Below, piece after piece: positions 57,334 to 64,000 of a DNA stretch of 64,000 nucleotides (position 1 is the first letter of the stretch; each line of letters opens with the position of its first letter). The translations under genes and the position numbers were made by a program. The DNA comes from Streptomyces sp. CB02056. Its GTDB lineage: Bacteria; Actinomycetota; Actinomycetes; Streptomycetales; Streptomycetaceae. Location of the stretch: the NCBI RefSeq assembly GCF_001905545.1, contig NZ_LIPD01000002.1:682001-746000 (forward strand), given 5' to 3'. The notes below the pieces were generated by a model. The model was given only the letters and a program-made list of their open reading frames with translations, was not told the DNA's origin and did no database searches.

Positions 57334-58485
57334 TCAGCGCAGGCCGGCGGCCGCCAGTGCGGCGGTCGCCCCGCCGGTCAGCAGCAGCGTGCTGCCCACC
57401 GCGAGGGTGCGCAGCGCGACCGCGCCGAACAGCAGCCGGGGCGAGGTGCCGAGGCGCAGCAGCGCGTCGGTGACCTCCCGGCGGTCGGTGCGGACCTCGG
57501 CGAGCCGGGTGACCACCGCGGCGGCCGCGCAGCCGAGCACCAGGCAGGCCTCGACCGCGGGCAGCGCGTCGGCGCTGTCGGGCGTGCCGATCCAGTAGCG
57601 GACGGTGGTGAGCACCAGCGCGACGGCGAGGGTGAGCACGGCCAGCGGTGCGCCGAGCCGGCGGGCCTGGGCGGTGAGCCCGCGCCCGGCCAGCAGCCGC
57701 AGCGGGGTGGGCCGTCCGACGGCGAGCAGCCGCCCGGCCCAGCCCAGCAGCGGGCCGGTGAGCAGGGCGAGGCCGAGCGCGCTGGCGGCCCAGCCGCCGA
57801 GGGCGGCGGTGCTGGTGCTGCCGAGCCCGGCGGGCAGGTGGATCGGGCGGCCGTCGGCGGCGGCGCCGGGGCGCAGGGCGATGAGTTCGAGCGCGGCGCC
57901 GATGACGCCCAGTCCGGTCGCCAGGGCGATCCGCCAGACACCGAAGCCGGTCGGGGCCTGGGTGCGGCCGCCGGGCAGGGTCTCGGTGACGGGCACCGCG
58001 CAGGCGGCGGCGGTGCCGGCGGTGAGCGGGACCAGGGCGAGCAGGGCGACCGGTGCGGCGGCCGGCAGCGGCACGCCCATGCCGAGGTCGGGGGCGAGCC
58101 CGGGCCCGGCGACGTCGTTGCGCAGCACCAGGAAGGCCAGCAGGGTCAGCACGCTGCCGAGGGTGGAGGCGAGCGCGACCTCGCCGGCGATCAGCGTCCG
58201 GATCCGGTGGGAGCCGGCCCCGGCGGCGGTGAGGCCGGCGATCCGCTCGGGCCGCCGGGCGGGCACCGCGCGGGCGGCGACGGCCGCGAACCAGGCGACG
58301 GCGGCGAGCGGGGGCAGGCACCAGAGCAGCCGGGCCAGCGGGCCGGCGCCGCCGGCCGGGTCGCTCATCGCCCGGCCGAGGGAGCGCAGCAGGAAGGCGG
58401 CGACCACGGCGGCGGCCAGCGCGGTGAGCAGCCAGCGGCCGAGGTCGGGCACCCGGTAGCCCCGGGCCAGACGGAGATAGAACAC
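57334..58485 (-). CDS. ABC transporter permease-like membrane protein
   Basis: The 383-residue protein has about eight to ten hydrophobic segments and the general layout of FtsX/MacB-like permeases (an RTLIAGEVALASTLGSVL segment and a C-terminal cluster of helices with LLRLGTSPRLLFGAVALR). The GTG start at 58485 begins (M)FYLRLARGYR. It lies 60 bases downstream of the ATP-binding protein gene on the same strand, so the two form a unit. No substrate-binding protein is nearby, and the substrate is unknown. Confidence 0.75.
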   Translation of the reverse strand: MFYLRLARGYRVPDLGRWLLTALAAAVVAAFLLRSLGRAMSDPAGGAGPLARLLWCLPPLAAVAWFAAVAARAVPARRPERIAGLTAAGAGSHRIRTLIAGEVALASTLGSVLTLLAFLVLRNDVAGPGLAPDLGMGVPLPAAAPVALLALVPLTAGTAAACAVPVTETLPGGRTQAPTGFGVWRIALATGLGVIGAALELIALRPGAAADGRPIHLPAGLGSTSTAALGGWAASALGLALLTGPLLGWAGRLLAVGRPTPLRLLAGRGLTAQARRLGAPLAVLTLAVALVLTTVRYWIGTPDSADALPAVEACLVLGCAAAAVVTRLAEVRTDRREVTDALLRLGTSPRLLFGAVALRTLAVGSTLLLTGGATAALAAAGLR

Positions 58486-58545
58486 GTCGACTCTTTCAGC
58501 GGCTCGGCGGCGTTCGGTGGCTCGGCGTTCGGTGGCCCGGTGCCG

Positions 58546-59301
58546 TCAGCGGCGGGTGGCCGTGACGGCGGGCGCCCCGTTGGCCCCGGGGGCGGTGGTG
58601 CCGCGGGGGACGGGGGCGACGGGGGCGGTGAGCCGTCCGTCGACGAGGGCGACGGCGCGGTCCGCGAACCGGACGAGTTCGGCGTCGTGGGTGGCCAGGA
58701 CGAGGGTGAGCTGGTGGGACCGGGCCGCGCTGGTCAGTATCCGCATGACCTGGTCGGCGGCCTCGCGGTGCAGCGGGGCGGTGGGGTCGTCGGCGAAGAC
58801 CACGGGCGGCAGCGGGGCCAGGGCGCGGGCGACGGCGACCCGCTGGCGCCGGCTCTGGACGAGCCGCTCGGGGCGCAGCCGGGCGCAGTCGCCGACGTCG
58901 AGGCGTTCCAGCCACTCGTCGGCGGCGGTGTAGGCGGCCTTGTTGCCGGCCCCGGCGAGCAGCAGCGGCAGGGCGACGTTCTCCCGGGCGGTCAGTTCGG
59001 GCACCAGGTGGGGCTCCGAGCCGACGAAGCCGAAGCGGTCGCGGCGTAGCCGTTCGCGGCCGGCTCGGGCGAGGGTGTGCACGGGGGCGCTGTTGAACCA
59101 GACCTCGCCCTCGTCGACCGGGAGCTGCGCGGAGAGGCAGCCGAGCAGGGTGCTCTTGCCGGAGCCGCGCGGGCCGGTGACGGCGAGCACCTCGCCCTCG
59201 CGGACGCCGATCGAGATGCCGCGCAGGGCGGGGGTGCCGTCATGGGACTTGACGATCCCTCGGGCCCACAGCACGTCGTTGTCAGGCGGTGCCGCTGACA
59301 T
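58546..59301 (-). CDS. ABC transporter ATP-binding protein with degenerate motifs
   Basis: The 251-residue subunit has an intact Walker A GPRGSGKS (43-50) and H-loop (LATHD, H205), but three other motifs are altered. The Q-loop reads FVGSEPHL without glutamine, the signature is VQSRRQR (about 148-154) instead of LSGGQ, and the Walker B glutamate is aspartate (FADDPT, 169-174). The rest follows MacB/LolD-type proteins. Reduced or absent ATP hydrolysis is likely. The ATG at 59301 heads the two-gene minus-strand unit. Confidence 0.85.
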   Translation of the reverse strand: MSAAPPDNDVLWARGIVKSHDGTPALRGISIGVREGEVLAVTGPRGSGKSTLLGCLSAQLPVDEGEVWFNSAPVHTLARAGRERLRRDRFGFVGSEPHLVPELTARENVALPLLLAGAGNKAAYTAADEWLERLDVGDCARLRPERLVQSRRQRVAVARALAPLPPVVFADDPTAPLHREAADQVMRILTSAARSHQLTLVLATHDAELVRFADRAVALVDGRLTAPVAPVPRGTTAPGANGAPAVTATRR

Positions 59302-59331
59302 GAGGATCCATCCTGGGTGGCCGCAGGGATA

Positions 59332-59343
59332 TGACAGTCGTCA
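59332..59343. promoter_or_regulatory. Small palindrome upstream of the ABC unit
   Basis: TGAC-AGTC-GTCA lies 31 bases upstream of the ATP-binding protein start, beside an A/T-rich ATTAGA. It looks like a possible operator; no regulator is evident. Confidence 0.3.
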
Positions 59344-59456
59344 GATTAGAACGAGGGGGCCGGGTCGCGGTTGCGGCGCACTGGTCCATCACGGGCAAAT
59401 CACCCGCATTCAGGCATGTTTGGTCGTACGACTGTGATGTTGAGCGGACCGGGGAC

Positions 59457-59497
59457 GCCGAAGGGCGGCCCCGCGGGGAGCGGGGCCGCCCTTCGGC
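59457..59497. terminator. Terminator downstream of the minus-strand aminotransferase
   Basis: GCCGAAGGGCGGCCCCG (59457-59473) pairs perfectly with 59481-59497 around a seven-base loop. It lies 28 bases after the aminotransferase stop when read on the minus strand. Confidence 0.8.
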
Positions 59498-59524
59498 GGA
59501 GGGTGGGGAAGAAGGCTCAGGGGA

Positions 59525-60919
59525 TCAGATCTTCGCCCACGCGTCGGTGAGGCTGGTCCGCAGGATCTGCTCGATCTCGTCGAAGGTCGACTGGTCGGAG
59601 ATCAGCGGCGGGGCCAGCTGGATGACCGGGTCGCCACGGTCGTCGGCGCGGCAGTACAGGCCGTTGTCGAAGAGGGCCTTCGACAGGAAGCCGTAGAGGA
59701 CGCGCTCGACCTCCTCGTCGTTGAACGACTCCTTGGTGACCTTGTCCTTCACGAGCTCGATGCCGTAGAAGTACCCGTTGCCGCGGACGTCGCCGACGAT
59801 CGGCAGGTCGCGCAGCTTGTCCAGGGTGCCCAGGAACGCCGACTCGTTGTCGAGCACGTGCTGGTTCAGGCCCTCGCGCTCGAAGATGTCGAGGTTGGCC
59901 AGCGCCACCGCGGAGGAGACCGGGTGGCCACCGAAGGTGTAGCCGTGCAGGAAGGTGTTGTCACCCTTGTAGAACGGCTCGGCGAGGCGGTCCGAGATGA
60001 TCGTGGCGCCGATCGGGGAGTAGCCCGAGGTCATGCCCTTGGCACAGGTGATCATGTCGGGCTGGTAGCCGAACTTGTCGGCGCCGAACATGGTGCCCAG
60101 GCGGCCGAAGGCGCAGATGACCTCGTCCGAGACCAGCAGCACGTCGTGGCGGTCGCAGATCTCGCGCAGGCGCTGGAAGTACCCGGGCGGCGGCGGGAAG
60201 CAGCCACCGGCGTTCTGCACCGGCTCGACGAAGACGGCGGCGACGGTCTCGGCGCCCTCGTTGAGGATGGCCACCTCGATCTCGTCGGCGCACCAGCGGC
60301 CGTAGGCCTCGGGGTCGACCGTGCCGTCGGGGCCCTCGAGGAAGGCCGGGGCGCGGTAGATGTTGGTGTTGGGCGCCTTGTGGGTGCCCGGGACCAGCGG
60401 CTCGAACGGGGCCTTCAGGCCCGGCAGACCGGTGATCGACAGGGCGCCCTGCGGGGTGCCGTGGTAGGCGACGGCGCGCGAGATGACCTTGTACTTGGTC
60501 GGCTTGCCGGTCAGCTTGAAGTACTGCTTGGCGAGCTTCCAGGCGGTCTCGACGGCCTCGCCGCCACCGGTGGAGAAGAAGACCTTGTTCAGGTCGCCCG
60601 GGGCGTAGTTGGCCAGGCGCTCGGCCAGCTCGACGGCCTTCGGGTGGGCGTAGCTCCACACCGGGAAGAAGGCGAGCTCCTTGGCCTGCTTGGCGGCGGC
60701 CTCGGCGAGCTCCTCACGGCCGTGGCCGGCCTGGACGACGAACAGGCCGGCGAGGCCGTCGAGGTACTTGCGTCCCTTGTCGTCCCAGACGTAGGTGCCC
60801 TCGCCCTTGACGATCGTCGGCACGGGGGAGTTCTCGTACGACGACATGCGGGTGAAGTGCATCCACAGGTGGTCGTAGGCGGTCTTGGAAAGGTCCTTCT
60901 GCGCCGGGTCGGCTGTCAT
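59525..60919 (-). CDS. Class III (omega) aminotransferase, aspartate aminotransferase family
   Basis: The 464-residue PLP enzyme belongs to the omega-amino-acid/polyamine aminotransferases. The PLP lysine is K294 in ITCAKGMTSGYSPIGA; SDEVICAFGRLG (264-275) contains the aspartate that contacts the pyridine nitrogen, and FFSTGGGEAVETAWK binds phosphate. Its ATG overlaps the stop of the upstream Lrp gene (ATGA), so the regulator and enzyme are co-translated. With the divergent aldehyde dehydrogenase it fits putrescine or another omega-amine to omega-amino-acid catabolism; the exact donor cannot be read from the sequence. Confidence 0.9.
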   Translation of the reverse strand: MTADPAQKDLSKTAYDHLWMHFTRMSSYENSPVPTIVKGEGTYVWDDKGRKYLDGLAGLFVVQAGHGREELAEAAAKQAKELAFFPVWSYAHPKAVELAERLANYAPGDLNKVFFSTGGGEAVETAWKLAKQYFKLTGKPTKYKVISRAVAYHGTPQGALSITGLPGLKAPFEPLVPGTHKAPNTNIYRAPAFLEGPDGTVDPEAYGRWCADEIEVAILNEGAETVAAVFVEPVQNAGGCFPPPPGYFQRLREICDRHDVLLVSDEVICAFGRLGTMFGADKFGYQPDMITCAKGMTSGYSPIGATIISDRLAEPFYKGDNTFLHGYTFGGHPVSSAVALANLDIFEREGLNQHVLDNESAFLGTLDKLRDLPIVGDVRGNGYFYGIELVKDKVTKESFNDEEVERVLYGFLSKALFDNGLYCRADDRGDPVIQLAPPLISDQSTFDEIEQILRTSLTDAWAKI

Positions 60920-61389
60920 CGGGTGCCCCAGGTGTAGGTCTGTTTCCGGAGCTTCAGGTAAACGAAGCTCTCGGTGCTCCGCACGCCGGGAAGCGCGCGG
61001 ATGCGCTTGTTGATCATTTCGAGCAGGTGCTCGTCGTCCTCGCAGACCAGTTCGGCCAGGAGGTCGAACGAGCCTGCGGTGCAGACGACGTAGTCGACCT
61101 CGTCGAGGGCGGCCAACGCGTCGGCGACGGGTTCGATGTCGCCCTCGACCCGGATGCCGACCATCGCCTGGCGGGTGAAGCCGACGGTGAGCGGGTCCGT
61201 GACGGCGACGATCTGCATCACGCCCTGGTCGAGCAGCTTCTGGACGCGCTGCCGCACGGCCGCCTCGGACAGGCCGACGGCCTTGCCGATGGCGGCGTAC
61301 GGGCGGCGCCCGTCCTCCTGGAGCTGCTCGATGATCGCCTTGGAGGCGGCGTCGAGGGGAACGCTGGCGTTCCGGTCGCGGTTGGCCAC
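60916..61389 (-). CDS. Lrp/AsnC-family transcriptional regulator
   Basis: The 157-residue regulator has an N-terminal winged HTH (about 17-60, DAASKAIIEQLQEDGRRPYAAIGK and LSEAAVRQRVQKL) and a C-terminal RAM ligand domain (about 75-150). It is the first gene of the minus-strand unit with the aminotransferase and probably senses an amino acid or amine. The GTG start at 61389 appears leaderless (promoter 61396-61424). It likely controls both itself and the divergent dehydrogenase across the 298-base region. Confidence 0.92.
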   Translation of the reverse strand: MANRDRNASVPLDAASKAIIEQLQEDGRRPYAAIGKAVGLSEAAVRQRVQKLLDQGVMQIVAVTDPLTVGFTRQAMVGIRVEGDIEPVADALAALDEVDYVVCTAGSFDLLAELVCEDDEHLLEMINKRIRALPGVRSTESFVYLKLRKQTYTWGTR

Positions 61390-61395
61390 GCGGCC

Positions 61396-61424
61396 ACTGT
61401 GCCTGATCGTTCGCGCGTTCGCAA
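61396..61424 (-). promoter_or_regulatory. Promoter of the lrp-aminotransferase unit (leaderless)
   Basis: On the minus strand TTGCGA (61424-61419) and CACAGT (61401-61396) are separated by exactly 17 bases, and the -10 ends six bases before the GTG start. The adjacent 61426-61490 is unusually A/T-rich, with TGGAAA and GATTTC each present twice, a plausible Lrp-binding stretch. Confidence 0.55.
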
Positions 61425-61687
61425 GCGTGGAAACTGCTGATTTCGTCGTGATCTTGGAAAACGTATGCGGATTTCATTGCTGGATCGCACTCCGCCTGTC
61501 GATACCAGCAGTCGTGCGGCTACCCTGGCACCGTACGCGCGCGCCCCCGAGGGCCGGTGCGCGTACCGCCACCAGTGGACCGCGCCGCTCCGGGTGCGGC
61601 CACTCGGGACCCTTCGTACGCCGGACCCGCCGACGTACCATGGCGCCGGAATCTGCAACGCCGCAGGCCCAGACCGAGGAGAGATCC

Positions 61688-63133
61688 GTGAGCGACCTTC
61701 GCACGCTGCGCAACTACATCAACGGTGAGTTCGTCGACGCGGTCGACGGCCGCACGCTCGACATCGTCGACCCGACCACCGGCGAGGTCTACGCGACGTC
61801 GCCGCTGTCCGGTGCCGCTGACGTGGACGCCGCCATGGCCTCGGCCGCCGCCGCGTTCCCGATCTGGCGCGACTCCACCCCGAGCACCCGGCAGAAGCTG
61901 CTGCTCAAGATCGCCGACGCGGTCGAGGCCCGCGCCGACGAGATCGTCGACACCGAGGTGCGCAACACCGGCAAGCCCCGCGCGCTGACCCTCTCCGAGG
62001 AGATCGGCCCGATGGTGGACCAGATCCGGTTCTTCGCCGGTGCGGCCCGCATGCTGGAGGGCAAGGCCGCCGGTGAGTACATGGACGGGATGACCTCGAT
62101 CATCCGCCGCGAGCCGGTCGGCGTCTGCGCCCAGGTCGCGCCGTGGAACTACCCGATGATGATGGCCGTCTGGAAGTTCGCCCCGGCCATCGCCGCGGGC
62201 AACGCCGTCGTGCTGAAGCCCTCCGACACCACCCCGGCCTCCACCGTGCTGCTGGCCGAGATCATCGGCGGCGTGCTCAAGGAGCTGGAGCTGCCGGCCG
62301 GCGTCTTCAACGTCATCTGCGGCGACCGCGAGACCGGCAAGCTGATGGTCGAGCACAAGACCCCGGCGATGGCCTCCATCACCGGCTCGGTGCGCGCCGG
62401 CATCTCGGTCGCCGAGTCCGCCTCCAAGGACGTCAAGCGCGTCCACCTGGAGCTGGGCGGCAAGGCCCCGGTCGTGGTCTTCGAGGACGCCGACATCGCC
62501 GAGGCCGTCGAGGGCATCTCGGTGGCGGGCTACTTCAACGCCGGCCAGGACTGTACGGCCGCCACCCGCGTGCTGGTCCACGAGTCGATCCACGACGCCT
62601 TCGTCGAGGCGCTGGCCAAGGCCGCGGCCGAGACCAAGACCGGCGGGGTGGACGACGAGGACGTGCTGTACGGCCCGCTGAACAACGCCAACCAGCTGAA
62701 GCAGGTCTCCGGCTTCATCGAGCGGCTGCCCGCCCACGCCAAGGTCGAGGCCGGTGGCCACCGGGTCGGCGACAAGGGGTACTTCTACGCCCCGACCGTC
62801 GTCTCCGGCCTGAACCAGGACGACGAGATCATCCAGAACGAGGTCTTCGGCCCGGTCATCACCGTGCAGAAGTTCACCGACGAGGACCAGGCCGTCGAGT
62901 ACGCCAACGGCGTCGAGTTCGCGCTGGCCTCCTCGGTGTGGACCAAGGACCACGCCCGCGCCATGCGGATGTCGCGCCGCCTGGACTTCGGCTGCGTCTG
63001 GATCAACACCCACATCCCGCTGGTCGCCGAGATGCCGCACGGCGGCTTCAAGAAGTCCGGCTACGGCAAGGACCTGTCGGCGTACGGCTTCGAGGACTAC
63101 ACCCGGGTGAAGCACGTCATGACCGCGATCTGA
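61688..63133 (+). CDS. Aldehyde dehydrogenase (gamma-aminobutyraldehyde/betaine-aldehyde type)
   Basis: The 481-residue NAD(P)-dependent enzyme oxidises an aminoaldehyde to an amino acid. Catalytic residues are C289 (FNAGQDCTAA), E255 (LELGGKAP) and N154 (PWNYP). The overall pattern is that of gamma-aminobutyraldehyde dehydrogenases of polyamine degradation. The GTG at 61688 follows GGAGAG; an ATG at 61640 would add 16 residues. The final codons MTAI-stop are duplicated downstream in a 40-bp tandem repeat. It is divergent from lrp. Confidence 0.9.
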   Translation: MSDLRTLRNYINGEFVDAVDGRTLDIVDPTTGEVYATSPLSGAADVDAAMASAAAAFPIWRDSTPSTRQKLLLKIADAVEARADEIVDTEVRNTGKPRALTLSEEIGPMVDQIRFFAGAARMLEGKAAGEYMDGMTSIIRREPVGVCAQVAPWNYPMMMAVWKFAPAIAAGNAVVLKPSDTTPASTVLLAEIIGGVLKELELPAGVFNVICGDRETGKLMVEHKTPAMASITGSVRAGISVAESASKDVKRVHLELGGKAPVVVFEDADIAEAVEGISVAGYFNAGQDCTAATRVLVHESIHDAFVEALAKAAAETKTGGVDDEDVLYGPLNNANQLKQVSGFIERLPAHAKVEAGGHRVGDKGYFYAPTVVSGLNQDDEIIQNEVFGPVITVQKFTDEDQAVEYANGVEFALASSVWTKDHARAMRMSRRLDFGCVWINTHIPLVAEMPHGGFKKSGYGKDLSAYGFEDYTRVKHVMTAI

Positions 63134-63223
63134 GCGGGTCGTGACCGTTGGACGAGGTATGACCGCGATCTGAGCGGGTCGTGACCGTCGGACGCCGTAT
63201 GACCGCGATCTGATTCAGGTCGT
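63119..63223 (+). repeat. 40-bp tandem repeat that includes the end of the dehydrogenase gene
   Basis: Copies start at 63119, 63159 and (partial, 25 bases) 63199, each opening with ATGACCGCGATCTGA. The first copy begins inside the dehydrogenase frame and supplies its last four codons and stop. Copies 1 and 2 differ at only a few positions, so the duplication is recent. Confidence 0.9.
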
Positions 63224-63239
63224 ATGAACCGACCATGGG

Positions 63240-63260
63240 CCCGGGTCTTCTCGACCCGGG
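63240..63260 (+). terminator. Hairpin after the dehydrogenase repeat
   Basis: CCCGGGTC (63240-63247) pairs with GACCCGGG (63253-63260) around TTCTC, about 100 bases after the stop and before the next aminotransferase gene. Confidence 0.6.
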
Positions 63261-63352
63261 TCCTGTGTCTTTGCACCCTGTCGACGGTTGGCGCGACCGG
63301 CTGACAGGATGGAACTGCCCTTCGGGGACGGGCCCGCCCTAGCCTTACCGAC

Positions 63353-64000
63353 ATGAGCATTCCCACCGCTGACTCAGCCGCCGGCCAGGCCGTCAAGGCC
63401 GTCGACCGCGCGCACGTCTTCCACTCGTGGTCCGCCCAGGCGCTGATCGACCCCCTCGCGGTGGCCGGCGCCGAGGGCTCGTACTTCTGGGACTACGACG
63501 GCAACCGCTACCTAGACTTCTCCTCGCAGCTGGTCAACACCAACATCGGCCACCAGCACCCGAAGGTGGTCGCCGCGATCCAGGAGCAGGCGGCGAAGCT
63601 CTGCACCATCGCCCCCGGCTTCGCGGTCGAGGCGCGCAGCGAGGCCGCCCGGCTGATCGCCGAGCGCACCCCCGGCGACCTGGACAAGATCTTCTTCACC
63701 AACGGCGGCGCCGAGGCCAACGAGAACGCCATCCGGCTGGCCCGGCTGCACACCGGCCGGCAGAAGGTGCTGTCCACCTACCGCTCGTACCACGGCGCCA
63801 CCGCCAACGCGATCGCCCTCACCGGCGACCCGCGGCGCTGGCCCAACGAGAGCGGCGTCTCCGGCGTGGTGCACTTCTGGGGGCCGTACGCCTACCGCTC
63901 CAACTTCCACGCCGAGAACGAGGCGCAGGAGTGCGAGCGCGCGCTGGAGCACCTGGAGCAGGTGATCGCGTTCGAGGGGCCCGGCACCGTCGCGGCGATC
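63353..64000 (+). CDS. Class III aminotransferase, 5' part only
   Basis: The first 216 residues of a second PLP-dependent class III aminotransferase run off the window end in frame. The N-terminal GSYFWDYDGNRYLDFSSQLVN and FFTNGGAEANENAIRLAR (phosphate-binding) are characteristic, and SYHGATANAIALTGDPRRW resembles the omega-amino acid:pyruvate and PatA/GabT-like enzymes. The PLP lysine lies beyond 64000. The ATG at 63353 has a weak upstream site. It probably belongs with the upstream dehydrogenase in amine/omega-amino-acid catabolism. Confidence 0.88.
   Translation, partial: MSIPTADSAAGQAVKAVDRAHVFHSWSAQALIDPLAVAGAEGSYFWDYDGNRYLDFSSQLVNTNIGHQHPKVVAAIQEQAAKLCTIAPGFAVEARSEAARLIAERTPGDLDKIFFTNGGAEANENAIRLARLHTGRQKVLSTYRSYHGATANAIALTGDPRRWPNESGVSGVVHFWGPYAYRSNFHAENEAQECERALEHLEQVIAFEGPGTVAAI

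Overview
The window is a GC-rich (clearly above 70% by eye) chromosomal segment of a streptomycete-type actinomycete (Streptomyces, Kitasatospora or a close relative). The signs are the gene set and order: nsdA next to amtB-glnK-glnD, four consecutive type I signal peptidases (sipWXYZ type), the sporulation sigma factor gene whiG between dprA and rpsB, and the absB-type rnc. GTG starts are common and several genes look leaderless. I see no rRNA, tRNA, CRISPR array, transposase or prophage. The segment is mostly core housekeeping DNA.

Layout. 1-5.1 kb: the 3' end of thiD, rpmB (minus), a DAK/FakA-like kinase subunit and recG. 5.1-11.1 kb: a small HTH-like protein, rsmD, coaD, a DivIVA-like coiled-coil protein, then DUF177-rpmF-rnc-mutM. 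11.1-14.8 kb: a membrane transporter (minus), a secreted glycine-rich membrane protein, acyP and a 67-residue coiled-coil protein. 14.9-19.9 kb: smc and ftsY. 19.9-22.7 kb: a primase-polymerase-like protein (minus) and nsdA. 22.8-27.4 kb: the nitrogen cluster amtB-glnK-glnD, with a probable GlnR operator upstream. 27.4-32.8 kb: ffh, a GNAT acetyltransferase, an ftsH paralogue and a methyltransferase (minus). 33.0-35.4 kb: an archaeal/eukaryotic-type prolyl-tRNA synthetase and a SprT-like zinc protein, the part that looks most accessory. 35.6-38.7 kb: rpsP-khpA-rimM-trmD-rplS. 38.8-43.9 kb: four signal peptidases, a Nudix hydrolase and DUF2469. 44-47.5 kb: yraN-comM-dprA behind two DnaA boxes. 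47.6-50.4 kb: whiG (BldD-like site in its promoter), a TetR regulator and an M23-like secreted protein (minus). 51-57.3 kb: rpsB-tsf-pyrH-frr-cdsA-rlmN. 57.3-59.3 kb: an ABC transporter pair with a degenerate ATPase (minus). 59.5-64 kb: an aminotransferase with its Lrp regulator (minus), a divergent aldehyde dehydrogenase and the start of a second aminotransferase, probably for polyamine/GABA-type catabolism.

How the genes work together. Ribosome production and translation factors dominate (L28, L32, S16, L19, S2, EF-Ts, RRF, RimM, TrmD, RlmN, RsmD, ProRS). Protein export is covered by Ffh, FtsY and four signal peptidases, and chromosome maintenance by SMC, RecG, MutM and DprA/ComM. Nitrogen sensing (GlnK/GlnD/AmtB) and developmental control (NsdA, WhiG, RNase III) are interleaved.

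I found no convincing new multi-gene system. The best unexplained signals are at RNA and DNA level: mutually exclusive hairpins upstream of the gene at 5182 and of rpsP, short tandem repeats in several intergenic regions, a 40-bp tandem repeat that duplicates the last codons of the aldehyde dehydrogenase gene, DnaA boxes in front of the DNA-processing genes, an ABC ATPase with three degenerate motifs, and an archaeal-type ProRS beside a SprT-like protein. All calls come from reading the sequence and its translations; no database search was run.
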